From positions 1-26,903 of the forward strand of contig JABGQJ010000014.1 of NCBI GenBank assembly GCA_018648945.1: a stretch of DNA of 26,903 bases, written 5' to 3'. A model generated the notes under the pieces. That model had not been told where the DNA came from and ran no database searches. It was given only the letters and a program-made list of their open reading frames with translations. Positions 16,301 to 23,358 of the stretch are shown here, piece by piece. A program made the position numbers and the translations under genes. Numbering within the stretch: the stretch's first letter is position 1; each line of letters opens with the position of its first letter. Source of the stretch: Victivallales bacterium (GTDB lineage Bacteria > Verrucomicrobiota > Lentisphaeria > Oligosphaerales > Lenti-02).

Positions 16301-16434
16301 TCATCCTGCATCGCGTAGGGGAACGGGCGCCGCCGACCGCGGCGCGCACCGCCAAAGGTGAGCGGGGGGGTCGCATCATCCGGCCCGCGCTCGTAGGTGG
16401 GAATGACCAGTTCGACGGTCCGCAGATCCAGCAT
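13393..16434 (-). CDS. DUF5107 domain protein with tetratricopeptide repeats
   Basis: 1013 residues. The N-terminal part (about 55-400) matches DUF5107: YRAVVLNNGLVEAIVLPEMNGRLYSL, GREMFYRNQVVKPALVALRGAWISGGIEFNFP at about 90-121, VSTVSPVAFGVE, VWVGDLDR, and YYWENAAVPA. The fold is probably an aldose-epimerase-like beta-sandwich that recognises sugars. From about 440 to 950 the protein is helical and Ala/Leu-rich with TPR-like spacing, e.g. SLVLGEASLLAGRPLDAVIALERAI and HLEAVLAARPEDHRLLCWLDDLL. No signal peptide is seen, so it is probably cytoplasmic or held by partners. It follows a five-TM membrane gene by 31 bp and probably shares its transcript. The stop codon lies next to the truncated last copy of the tandem repeat. 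Biochemical function is unknown. Confidence 0.85.
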   Translation of the reverse strand: MLDLRTVELVIPTYERGPDDATPPLTFGGARRGRRRPFPYAMQDDIDIATMRFDPQRRYRAVVLNNGLVEAIVLPEMNGRLYSLRDLRTGREMFYRNQVVKPALVALRGAWISGGIEFNFPTLGHSVSTVSPVAFGVERGTDEIAVWVGDLDRGTRQRWRVRLSLKEGRAALDTRVELSNPNLWRERLYYWENAAVPAGGDMRFVCQCDWTVGASSQPFPRRDGKDVSLHVNNPNPCDHFGYRSHADFFGAHYGDGRCGTYHVAPRIEAPGQKYFTWGTREDNKIWEGYLTDADGQYVEIQSGILETQWFTGWLDPLQTLRTEGSWFGVSDCPELAWANSRLGVAVQEREDGVALSLHSVDLAEEVTAVVRAGGQVAESSICLCPGQAVSLPVLPPDPFQFEVRSHSGRLLLAEAWSGPGTRGLAATRPTEPPAQWGMQARSQPAARVAESEVKYHRWESAQQALTKHAASVPELDATRVQAEIALKTAAWGRAWELSRAVTEGDSEDHLAHAFAMVAALGRLRAGDGHAYYDAYDHALVVRNNSRYAAAASLVLGEASLLAGRPLDAVIALERAIGQVPGSREARLLLAAARRACGEDDMDVPALVQQELMGCDGNPALAAEAFLELVFVWWRAGCGDCLAEALPLAPEPDHPAVRLLTGATPPEAGVVLSRWEEADLLRQALDRDGEQPAWNYLLAVWEVENARVQQGLARLAGIAARDSGVSWLAHCVLADHAAHVAGQPEAAVVHLEAVLAARPEDHRLLCWLDDLLRGLQDLPSRRERWASVSPALRQRGDIVFRLARLALDEGRGADAAAMLLAQRFSVYEGGTSIRRLYVDALLVAALAALARQDSVAAAGHCRAVLEYPENLGAASYLGEHSRLVRFLLGEIASRSAQTDKAEEWWRDVLARSGGSTAYTVGGEDAAGKLRDDERVAVWLSAERLGENPTGTAIPLPTEKPASEGALRAALVASIRTGSRNPDWECLALASYPCSPLLRILVGLASVPPREECSA

Positions 16435-16465
16435 GGGGCAGCACCTCGTCTCAGAAGGTTCCGGT

Positions 16466-17005
16466 CTAGCTCGGGCCCCCGGGCGGCGGCCACCGCCCCC
16501 CGCGCGTCATCGCCCGCAGCCCGCCGCGCAACAGCGCGTAAAGTATGGCCACAAGGATCAGGAACATCCAGATGGAGCTGAAGAAAAACAGCCCGACCCG
16601 GAGCTTCATGACTAGCAGGCACAGGGCGAAGGAAAGGCCTGCGGTCACCACGAAGCCGCGCAGCCGCCCCGAGCCAGGCAGATGCTCGAACGCGGTCGCC
16701 CGGCGAATCCCCGCCAAGGAAACGCCCATGCAGACAGGGGGGAGCACGTAGACCAGCAGGTCGAGCGCCAGCAGATCTCCGGGACGCATGAAGAGCTGGT
16801 AGCCGAGCAGCAGCAACGCGAGCACACCAGGGAACACGGCCAGGTGCAGGAGAATGCTGTGCGCATAGCGCCATGGTTTCAGATCACCACGGCCGGCGCC
16901 GTGCACCCCCACCAGCAGCCACGCCAGAGCTGGCACCGCCAGCATGGCACCGGCCACGGCAAGTGGGTAATCCCCCAGACGCTCGATAAGCTGTTCAATC
17001 GTCAT
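16466..17005 (-). CDS. Integral membrane protein, about five transmembrane helices
   Basis: 179 residues from ATG 17005; extending further upstream would run into the divergent gene. Predicted helices are at about 16-33, 48-72, 78-100, 117-133 and 138-160, with a basic, Pro-rich C-terminus (RAMTRGGRWPPPGG) probably in the cytoplasm. No known catalytic or transporter motif was recognised. The gene lies 31 bp upstream of the DUF5107-TPR gene on the same strand, so the two are likely co-transcribed; the TPR protein may be a partner. It is divergent from the secreted GH-A hydrolase, with only 72 bp between start codons. Confidence 0.75.
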   Translation of the reverse strand: MTIEQLIERLGDYPLAVAGAMLAVPALAWLLVGVHGAGRGDLKPWRYAHSILLHLAVFPGVLALLLLGYQLFMRPGDLLALDLLVYVLPPVCMGVSLAGIRRATAFEHLPGSGRLRGFVVTAGLSFALCLLVMKLRVGLFFFSSIWMFLILVAILYALLRGGLRAMTRGGRWPPPGGPS

Positions 17006-17035
17006 TTGCTCACACACCTGTTGCTGCGGTACAGT
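17006..17035 (+). promoter_or_regulatory. Promoter for the GH-A hydrolase operon
   Basis: TTGCTC (17006-17011), an 18-bp spacer and TACAGT (17030-17035). The -35 box touches the start codon of the divergent membrane gene, so the two transcription units share one 72-bp control region. The leader to the hydrolase ATG is about 35 nt. Confidence 0.55.
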
Positions 17036-17077
17036 AGTGGTCCGAATCCAGTTTGCGGCCCCCACGAGGAGAAACCC

Positions 17078-19507
17078 ATGCATCACTGCCGTCGCCATCT
17101 ACTTAGTCTGCTCGTTCTGGTCACCATCACATCACAGGTTGGGGCCGCTCCCGCAGTGCGCCTGCGCACGGTGCCCCGCAAGATACCGAAGATCCTGCCG
17201 GACCACCCCGGGAATGTCTTCGGCCGGGGAGAAACGGTGATCGTCGCCACCCCGGCAGAGTACCGGGGCAAGGCAGCCTCCTGGCGCGCCACGGACATCG
17301 CCCGACACGAAATTGCGAGCGCCAAGCTGGCGGGGACCTGCGATCTTGGCGCCCTCCCGATCGGCTGGTACCGCATCGACTTCCTCGATGGCACGGGGAA
17401 AAGCGTGGGCTGGACCTCCTGCGCGGTGATCGAGGGACCATCGCTGCCAACCGCGGACAACTCGCCCATCTGCGTGGACTCGGCCACCGCGTGGTTCGCC
17501 CGCGGGGACCAGGGGAAGCGCGAGGGCTTCGCCTACCTGGCCAGTGTCGCCCGGGTGAACTGGATTCGGGACCGCCTGTCCTGGGGGGAAATGGAGCCCG
17601 AGAAGGGCCAGTTCGCCAAGCCCGGCAACATCTACGACGCCGCCATCGAGGCCCAGGCCAAACAGGGTCTGAACGTGCTGCAGGTATTCCACTCGAGCCC
17701 GAAGTGGGCGCGGGACAACCGACTGGACGGTGCAAAGGAGCCCTGGAAACGCTTCCCGCGCGACCTGCGCCATCTCTACTCGTTCACCCAGGGGGTCGCC
17801 CGGCGCTACAGCGGCAAGGTGCTGGCTTGGGAGCCGTGGAACGAGGCCAACATCACCGCGTTCGGGGGGCACACGATCGACGAGATGTGCACACTGCAGA
17901 AGGCGGCCTACTTCGGCATCAAGTCCGGCTCGCCCCACGCGACCGTGTGCTGGAACGTGTATGCCGGGGCGGGTTCCGAGCTGCACACGCAGGGCGTGCT
18001 GCGCAACGAGGTCTGGCCCTATTTCGAGACCTACAACATCCACAGCTATAGCCCGACCCAGACCTACGGGAAGGCGTTCGAGGGGGCTCGGGACGCCGCC
18101 AGCGGGCGCCCCATCTGGATCTCCGAATGCGGGATACGGCTCCAGACCAAGACCGAGAAGCCCTGGGGGGAGCTTGGGCGCATCGACGAACTCCTGCAAG
18201 CGCAATTCCTCCCCCGGTCCTACGCCGCCAGCCTCTACGCGGGCGTGGACCGGCACTTCTTCTTCATTCTGGGCAACTACCTGGAGCGTGGCACCCAGTT
18301 CGGCCTGCTGCGCCATGACCTGACCCCCCGGCCCGGCTACGTGGCGCTGGCGGCGACCGGTCGCTTCCTGGCCTCCGCCCGCTGCCTGGGGAAGCTGGCG
18401 GGGGATGGCTACGAAATGGTCGCCTTTGCCGCCCGCCCCGATGGCCAGAGCCGCACCGTCCTGGTCGGTTGGTCGGAGACACCCCAGCCGCTCCCCCTGG
18501 ACGGGATCCGTCCCGAGGCAGTCTATGACTGCTACGGGCGCACGTCACGCCCCAGGCTGGGAACAGATCCACGGTTCATCATCCTGCCGGACGGGGCTCT
18601 CTCCCAGCTGAAACTGACCCCGCCGCCCAAACGAGCCGATCCCCGCCCCGGCAAGCCCTGCCCCATCGTTCTCCAGACCCAGTTCCGCAAGTCCACGCGC
18701 TGGTTGCACGGGCAGGCGCACCGCCTGCCGGCCGGCGTCCTCAGATCGGTTCCTCTCAACGTCTACAACTTCTCGGGTTCCGCCGCTCGCGGCAGGCTCA
18801 GCCTGGCCGATGCGCCCAAAGGCTGGAAGATCACCGTTCCCCCCGGCGAGCTGGTCATCCCGCCCGGCGAAGCGCTGGAAACAAGCCTGCGGCTCCAGTT
18901 GCCCCGAGCCGGGGAGGCCGTCATCGAGGGCGGCTGGGTAACGCTGACCGGAGCGTTCGGGCATCTCGGGACATCCGTCCTCTCCTTCCGCCTGGCGGGG
19001 GATGTCGCCAGCCTCAAGCCCGTCGCCAGCACCCCCCTGGCCAGTGCCGCCAAACGCATGGCCTGGACCATGAATATCAACAAGGGGGCCACCATGTCCG
19101 CCGAGGCAGGCCTCGACGGAGCCGTGGTCTTCACCATGGAGTTCGGCGAAAGCGATCCCTGGGCCTATCCCTTCCTGACCTTGCCCGAGGAAGAAATCCC
19201 CGGCGAGGACTACGATGGCGTCAGCATGACCGTCCAGTTGCTTGAGGGCAAGGGCGAGATCCGCTGCCAGTTCACCGAGGAGGGCGGGGCGTCCTACCTC
19301 GGGGAACTCAGCGCCGACGACAGCACGCGCCGTCCGCAGCAAGTCACCGCCCTGTTCCGCTATGCCACCTGGGGCCCCTATTCCAAGGAGGACGGGAATG
19401 GGAAGCTCAACCCGGTCCAGATCCGCCGTCTGCTCGTGGGGATCAACGCCAAACCGAAGTCCCGGGTGCGCCTGCTGGTGCGCGACCTCCGCTGGGTCAA
19501 ATTCTGA
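17078..19507 (+). CDS. Secreted clan GH-A glycoside hydrolase (GH39/GH5-like, family unassigned)
   Basis: 809 residues from ATG 17078, with GAGGAGA at 17066-17072 as Shine-Dalgarno. A signal peptide (basic HHCRRH, hydrophobic LLSLLVLVTITS, cleavage near VGAA) sends it out of the cytoplasm. After an N-terminal beta domain (about 28-125) comes a TIM barrel (about 130-430): NWIRDRLSWGEMEPEKGQF near 161, VFHSSPKWA near 203, VLAWEPWNEAN (248-258) with the probable acid/base Glu256, and RPIWISECG (344-352) with the probable nucleophile Glu350. Two catalytic glutamates on strands 4 and 7 define clan GH-A retaining enzymes. The C-terminal 300 residues look like beta-sandwich domains, one with an NEW3-like APKGWKITVPPGELVIPPGE segment. 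The substrate cannot be told. It heads an operon with an MBL-fold hydrolase and a toroid protein. Confidence 0.87.
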   Translation: MHHCRRHLLSLLVLVTITSQVGAAPAVRLRTVPRKIPKILPDHPGNVFGRGETVIVATPAEYRGKAASWRATDIARHEIASAKLAGTCDLGALPIGWYRIDFLDGTGKSVGWTSCAVIEGPSLPTADNSPICVDSATAWFARGDQGKREGFAYLASVARVNWIRDRLSWGEMEPEKGQFAKPGNIYDAAIEAQAKQGLNVLQVFHSSPKWARDNRLDGAKEPWKRFPRDLRHLYSFTQGVARRYSGKVLAWEPWNEANITAFGGHTIDEMCTLQKAAYFGIKSGSPHATVCWNVYAGAGSELHTQGVLRNEVWPYFETYNIHSYSPTQTYGKAFEGARDAASGRPIWISECGIRLQTKTEKPWGELGRIDELLQAQFLPRSYAASLYAGVDRHFFFILGNYLERGTQFGLLRHDLTPRPGYVALAATGRFLASARCLGKLAGDGYEMVAFAARPDGQSRTVLVGWSETPQPLPLDGIRPEAVYDCYGRTSRPRLGTDPRFIILPDGALSQLKLTPPPKRADPRPGKPCPIVLQTQFRKSTRWLHGQAHRLPAGVLRSVPLNVYNFSGSAARGRLSLADAPKGWKITVPPGELVIPPGEALETSLRLQLPRAGEAVIEGGWVTLTGAFGHLGTSVLSFRLAGDVASLKPVASTPLASAAKRMAWTMNINKGATMSAEAGLDGAVVFTMEFGESDPWAYPFLTLPEEEIPGEDYDGVSMTVQLLEGKGEIRCQFTEEGGASYLGELSADDSTRRPQQVTALFRYATWGPYSKEDGNGKLNPVQIRRLLVGINAKPKSRVRLLVRDLRWVKF

Positions 19508-19522
19508 GAGCAGATCACCGAT

Positions 19523-20263
19523 ATGAAGATCACCACGCTGGGTTCGAGCCACGGCGACGCAACCCCCACTCGCAGCAACTCCGCCATCCTGGTGGAGTTG
19601 CCGGGCGGCGACTACCTGATCGAGGCCGGGGAACCGGTCTGCGCCACGCTGATTCGCCGGGACTACGACTTCGGCCGTCTGCGCGCGGTGTTCGTCACCC
19701 ACATGCATGGCGACCACGCAGGCGGTCTCCCAATCCTCATCAAACACCTGCTCAAGTACCGTCAGCCCGGCTGGCATTGCCAGATCTGTCTGCCAGAAGA
19801 AGCGGCCATCCCGGCTCTGCTGGGCTGGGCGGCAGCGCTCCATCTGCCCGATCCCGCACCCTTGCTGGAGTTCCGGACGACCACGCCAGGCCCAACCTTC
19901 GCCGATGACAACATCCGGTTGACCTCCATCCCCACCGAACATGCCAGGCCCTCCGGCGTCCAGAGCACGGCCTACCTGCTGGAGGCCAAAGGCAAACGCG
20001 TCCTCTTCACGGGGGACCTGACCGCCGACTTCCACGACTTCCCCGTGGTCGAGAAGCCGGTGGACCTCTGTCTATGCGAGGCCACCCATGCCGACATCAA
20101 GCTCATCCTGGCGGCTCTGCACGAAGCCCCGCTCCGGCGGCTCGTGCTCACCCACATCGGCCCCCTCTGGGATGGTGGCCGGGAGGACGACCTGCTCACG
20201 GCCGCCACCGCCCTTCCCTATCCCGTCAATGTCGCCAACGACGGCGATGAATTCGAGGTCTAG
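19523..20263 (+). CDS. Metallo-beta-lactamase-fold hydrolase
   Basis: 246 residues, a complete MBL fold. Metal ligands can be followed in order: THMHGDH (His60, His62, Asp64, His65), TEH (His140), FTGDL (Asp164 region) and LTHIG (His211), as in two-zinc enzymes of the RNase Z/UlaG-like branch. There is no signal peptide, so it acts in the cytoplasm. It begins 15 bp after the secreted GH-A hydrolase gene and ends 2 bp before the toroid gene, so it is almost surely co-transcribed with both. In that context a role on a sugar lactone or phosphorylated sugar, as in UlaG, is conceivable, but a phosphodiesterase is equally possible. Confidence 0.9.
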   Translation: MKITTLGSSHGDATPTRSNSAILVELPGGDYLIEAGEPVCATLIRRDYDFGRLRAVFVTHMHGDHAGGLPILIKHLLKYRQPGWHCQICLPEEAAIPALLGWAAALHLPDPAPLLEFRTTTPGPTFADDNIRLTSIPTEHARPSGVQSTAYLLEAKGKRVLFTGDLTADFHDFPVVEKPVDLCLCEATHADIKLILAALHEAPLRRLVLTHIGPLWDGGREDDLLTAATALPYPVNVANDGDEFEV

Positions 20264-20265
20264 TC

Positions 20266-22431
20266 ATGTGTAGCCGCTACAAGACATCAGTCTTCCTGGG
20301 AGGTCTCGCCATGGCCTGCGCCGCGCTGTCCGCACAGAAACCCGAGTGGCCGAACCGGCAGTGGCTGCTCAAGAGCCTGGTCAAGGGCGTGCCCGGCATC
20401 CTGGCCAAACAGGATGCCGAGACCGGACGCTTCGGCAGCGAGCCCTGGATCTGTAGTGATCAGAATGTGCTGTTCCCCCTGGCTGCCGCCTGGTCCATCG
20501 AGTCCCCGAACAACCCCTTCCACCACGATCCCAAGCTGCTGGCCGCCATCTGTCGGGGCGGGGAGGCGCTGGTCGAGGCCCAGGACAAGGACGGCAAGTG
20601 GACCTTCCGCAAAAAGGACAACTCCACCTGGGGCCAGATCCACATGCCGTGGACCTACAGTCGCTGGATTCGCGCCTACCTGCTGGTCCGAGACGCCATG
20701 CCCGCCGCCAGCCGCAAGACCTGGGAACGAGGCCTGCTGCTGGGCTTCAAGGGCATCCGCAAGTATGCCGACGGACACGTCCACAACATCCCCACCCACC
20801 ACGCCATGGCCCTCTACTTCGCGGGCCTCGCCTTCGAGAATCAGGACTGGCAGGACGCCGCGCGCGCCTTCATGGCCAAAACCGTCGCCCTGCAGGACCC
20901 CAACGGCTTCTGGTCGGAGCACTATGGCCCAGTGGTGGGCTACAACCGGGTCTACATGGATGCACTGGGCACCTACTACGCGGTCTCCGGGGACCAGACC
21001 GTGCTCGCGGCCCTGGAACGCTCCGCCCGTTTCCACGCCATGTTCCTCTGGCCGGATGGTTCCGCGGTCGTCACCGTGGACGAACGGCAAATCCACCATG
21101 GCAAGAGAGACATCGGCAATGTGGGCTTCTCCCATACCGCAGTCGGGCGCGGCTACCTCCTCGGGCAGACCGCAGCCTACCGCGACCAGGACCGGGCCGT
21201 CTCTGCCGAATATGCCGCCTTCATGTTGCTCTACAGTGGCACCGGTCCCTCCGTGCCCCTCGCCGCCACCCTCGACCGCAGCGCGCAGGTTCTGGGGGAT
21301 GGCAAGGCGGGCATGCTCCGCCGCAAGCCCTGGCAGGTCTGCGTCTCGGCCTATGCCTGTGACCCGATCAATAACCGCTGGATTCAGGACCGCCAGAACT
21401 TCGTGGGCGTCTACCACGATCAGTTAGGACTTGTGGTTGGCGGCGGCAACACCAAGCTCCAGCCCTACTGGTCCACCTTCACCGTCGGCGATCCGACTCT
21501 CCTGAAGCACACGCCCGGCAACACCAAGCCCGACTTCATCCCCAAAGTCGATCTTCTCTGGACCCCTCAGCAGGCCGAACTGAGGCAAGACGAGAACACC
21601 ACTGGAGCCGTCCTCCACTACGGGGAGACATCCGGACAGGTAACGGCAGAGCCCGGCGTCGATGGTGCCCTCGCCCTCGTCTACCGGGTCGAGGGACTGC
21701 CCGATGCCCCCGTGGAAGCGCACGTCCCCTTCCTGAAGCGACGGGGACGGCTTCGCTTCGCAAACGGACAGAGCCTGTACCTGGGCGAGAAGCCGGTCCG
21801 CATCGAGGCCAGCGACACCGGCGGTGCCTTCACCTGGCGCGGACTCCGGGCGACGATTCCCGAAGGCAGCCATCTGCTCTGGCCCGCGCTTCAGCACAAC
21901 CCCTACACCAAGGACGGTCACTCCCCGCTGAAGAACGCCAAACTCGTCCTCTGCCTGCCCTTCAGCGCTGAGCGGAAGCAGTACGAAATCGCCATCAGCG
22001 AGGACCGGCCCCCAGCCTTCGACGGAATCGTCCACGCGGCCCTCGACCTGCCAGTCGTCTCTCCCACGGGCACGCGGATGAAGCGTCTGGACGGCTTGGG
22101 GTCCCACTTCCTCGCCGCGGCCAAGAATGGGGATGCCATGGTCTTCACCCTCCCGGTCAAGAAGGAAGGCACGTATGAGTTGCTGGCGGACTTCGTCACC
22201 TATCCCGGCTACGGCATCTTCCAGCTCTCGGTCGATGGCAAGCCGCTCGGCCAGCCCTTCGATGGCTACACCCCGGAACTGGACGAGTCGGAGCCCGTCT
22301 CCTTCGGCCAAACGCAACTCGCCGCCGGCCCGCACCAGATCGAGCTTCGCCTGGTCGGCAAGAACCCGAAAGCCAGTCGTTCGTCCTTCCTCAGTGTCCG
22401 CCGCTTCTTCCTCCTGCCCAAGGTTCCATAA
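20266..22431 (+). CDS. Secreted alpha/alpha-toroid protein, polysaccharide-lyase-like, with C-terminal carbohydrate-binding-like domain
   Basis: 721 residues. A signal peptide with probable cleavage after residue 23 (ALSA-QK) is seen. ATG 20266 is two bases past the preceding stop, with GAGGT upstream. Residues 30-330 are helical with Trp/His/Tyr-rich turns: HMPWTYSRWIRAYL near 126, HNIPTHHAMALYFAGL near 173, and SEHYGPVVGYNRVYMDALG at 217-235. This resembles the alpha/alpha-toroid of heparinase II/III-type and alginate-lyase-type enzymes. The beta-rich middle (about 355-580) would fit the sandwich domain of those lyases. The last 130 residues (GTYELLADFVTYPGYGIFQLSVDG and later) look like a galactose-binding-like or CBM domain. 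Lyase activity is inferred from fold resemblance only. It probably works on the same glycan as the GH-A enzyme. Confidence 0.72.
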   Translation: MCSRYKTSVFLGGLAMACAALSAQKPEWPNRQWLLKSLVKGVPGILAKQDAETGRFGSEPWICSDQNVLFPLAAAWSIESPNNPFHHDPKLLAAICRGGEALVEAQDKDGKWTFRKKDNSTWGQIHMPWTYSRWIRAYLLVRDAMPAASRKTWERGLLLGFKGIRKYADGHVHNIPTHHAMALYFAGLAFENQDWQDAARAFMAKTVALQDPNGFWSEHYGPVVGYNRVYMDALGTYYAVSGDQTVLAALERSARFHAMFLWPDGSAVVTVDERQIHHGKRDIGNVGFSHTAVGRGYLLGQTAAYRDQDRAVSAEYAAFMLLYSGTGPSVPLAATLDRSAQVLGDGKAGMLRRKPWQVCVSAYACDPINNRWIQDRQNFVGVYHDQLGLVVGGGNTKLQPYWSTFTVGDPTLLKHTPGNTKPDFIPKVDLLWTPQQAELRQDENTTGAVLHYGETSGQVTAEPGVDGALALVYRVEGLPDAPVEAHVPFLKRRGRLRFANGQSLYLGEKPVRIEASDTGGAFTWRGLRATIPEGSHLLWPALQHNPYTKDGHSPLKNAKLVLCLPFSAERKQYEIAISEDRPPAFDGIVHAALDLPVVSPTGTRMKRLDGLGSHFLAAAKNGDAMVFTLPVKKEGTYELLADFVTYPGYGIFQLSVDGKPLGQPFDGYTPELDESEPVSFGQTQLAAGPHQIELRLVGKNPKASRSSFLSVRRFFLLPKVP

Positions 22432-22446
22432 GCTCAAGGCTCGCCA

Positions 22447-22477
22447 TTGCTTGCACCGGACAGTGGAGCAGTATAGA
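22447..22477 (+). promoter_or_regulatory. Candidate promoter of the first prepilin-like gene
   Basis: TATAGA at 22472-22477 with TTGCTT (22447-22452) at a long 19-bp spacing; TTGCAC (22451-22456) at 15 bp is the alternative. The same TTGCTT box precedes the second prepilin-like gene. Leader length would be about 77 nt. Confidence 0.45.
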
Positions 22478-22560
22478 GTGCACCCATGGAAGTCGGGAAC
22501 TGCTCTTGCCGATGTAACAAGGCCGGTTCCTTGAGAACTCAACCCCTCGGAGGCCGCGCG

Positions 22561-23223
22561 ATGAAACCGAAGATCTGCCGCTCACTTCTCCGCTTCACCC
22601 TCATCGAACTGCTCGTCGTCATCGCGATCATCGCGATCCTCGCCTCGATGCTCCTGCCGGCCTTGAGCCAGGCCCGAGCCAAGGCCCGGGCCATCTCCTG
22701 CGTGAACCAGCTCAAGCAGGCGGGGATCTCCATGATGCTGTACCAGGACGACAACAACGGTCACTTCACCTACTACAGCGAGTACACCAACTGGCACTGC
22801 TACATCGCCGAGAGCGGCTCCGGTCGACGCGGGGGAACGAACACCAGCTGGATCAAGAACCTCTACTCCTACGGCATGAACGACAAGATGGCCGACTGTC
22901 CCGGCCACCAGCTCGGCTGGTGGGGAGGCACCTACAAGGCCAAGGCTGACGAGGGCGACTACATGTGGTGCTGTGGCGACAACGGCAATCGTCTGGGCAA
23001 TGCCCGCGATGTGCAAGTCCCGCAACCCTCGAGCTGCCCCATGGCCTGGGACGGCTGGGCCTACAGCTCGTCTGGACTGCACTCAGGACGTTTCAACTGC
23101 CTGGCGGTCGATGGCCATGTGGAGAGCTTCCGGCAACTGAGCACGCCGCGCCCCTGGGCCTGGATCTACAACAGCGGCGAAAGCGGCAAGTACCTCTCCC
23201 CCAAGCCCGAGAACCGCTACTAA
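22561..23223 (+). CDS. Prepilin-like protein, H-X9-DG class
   Basis: 220 residues. ATG 22561 is chosen because GGAGG lies at 22549-22553 and because it leaves a short basic leader ([11 protein letters not shown]). The mature start [24 protein letters not shown] has the conserved Glu at +5 (Glu16), but the residue before the expected cleavage is Arg11 rather than Gly. The hydrophobic helix (12-36) runs into [19 protein letters not shown], and the C-terminal H-X9-DG motif is His174 to Asp184-Gly185. Several Cys residues (80, 113, 137, 138, 159, 180) may form disulfides. Such proteins occur in large numbers in Lentisphaerae and Planctomycetes; they may be pseudopilins or surface proteins handled by the type II machinery. 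A strong terminator follows, so the gene ends its transcript. Confidence 0.9.
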   Translation: MKPKICRSLLRFTLIELLVVIAIIAILASMLLPALSQARAKARAISCVNQLKQAGISMMLYQDDNNGHFTYYSEYTNWHCYIAESGSGRRGGTNTSWIKNLYSYGMNDKMADCPGHQLGWWGGTYKAKADEGDYMWCCGDNGNRLGNARDVQVPQPSSCPMAWDGWAYSSSGLHSGRFNCLAVDGHVESFRQLSTPRPWAWIYNSGESGKYLSPKPENRY

Positions 23224-23243
23224 CCGACCACCCCACCACCACC

Positions 23244-23277
23244 AACGCCCCGGTCGCTCACGCCACCGGGGCGTTTT
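23244..23277 (+). terminator. Rho-independent terminator after the prepilin-like gene
   Basis: A perfect 11-bp stem, AACGCCCCGGT (23244-23254) with ACCGGGGCGTT (23265-23275), a 10-nt loop and TTTT at 23274-23277. It begins 20 bp after the stop codon and separates the prepilin-like gene from the decarboxylase gene. Confidence 0.9.
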
Positions 23278-23309
23278 CGTGTGTGCACGGCACGCTCGCG
23301 AGGTGGCGC

Positions 23310-23315
23310 TATAGT
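23310..23315 (+). promoter_or_regulatory. -10 box of the decarboxylase gene promoter
   Basis: TATAGT preceded by GC, the same core as two other promoters here. No good -35 box is present at 16-18 bp. It lies just past the terminator and 43 bp before the start codon. Confidence 0.4.
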
Positions 23316-23358
23316 TCGGGGACGCATTCTCATAACCATCCGGATTCTGGAGTCTCCC

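Noticed and set aside
17132..18316. 394-codon minus-strand frame inside the GH-A hydrolase
   Set aside because: Shadow of a gene whose plus-strand frame has a signal peptide and catalytic motifs.
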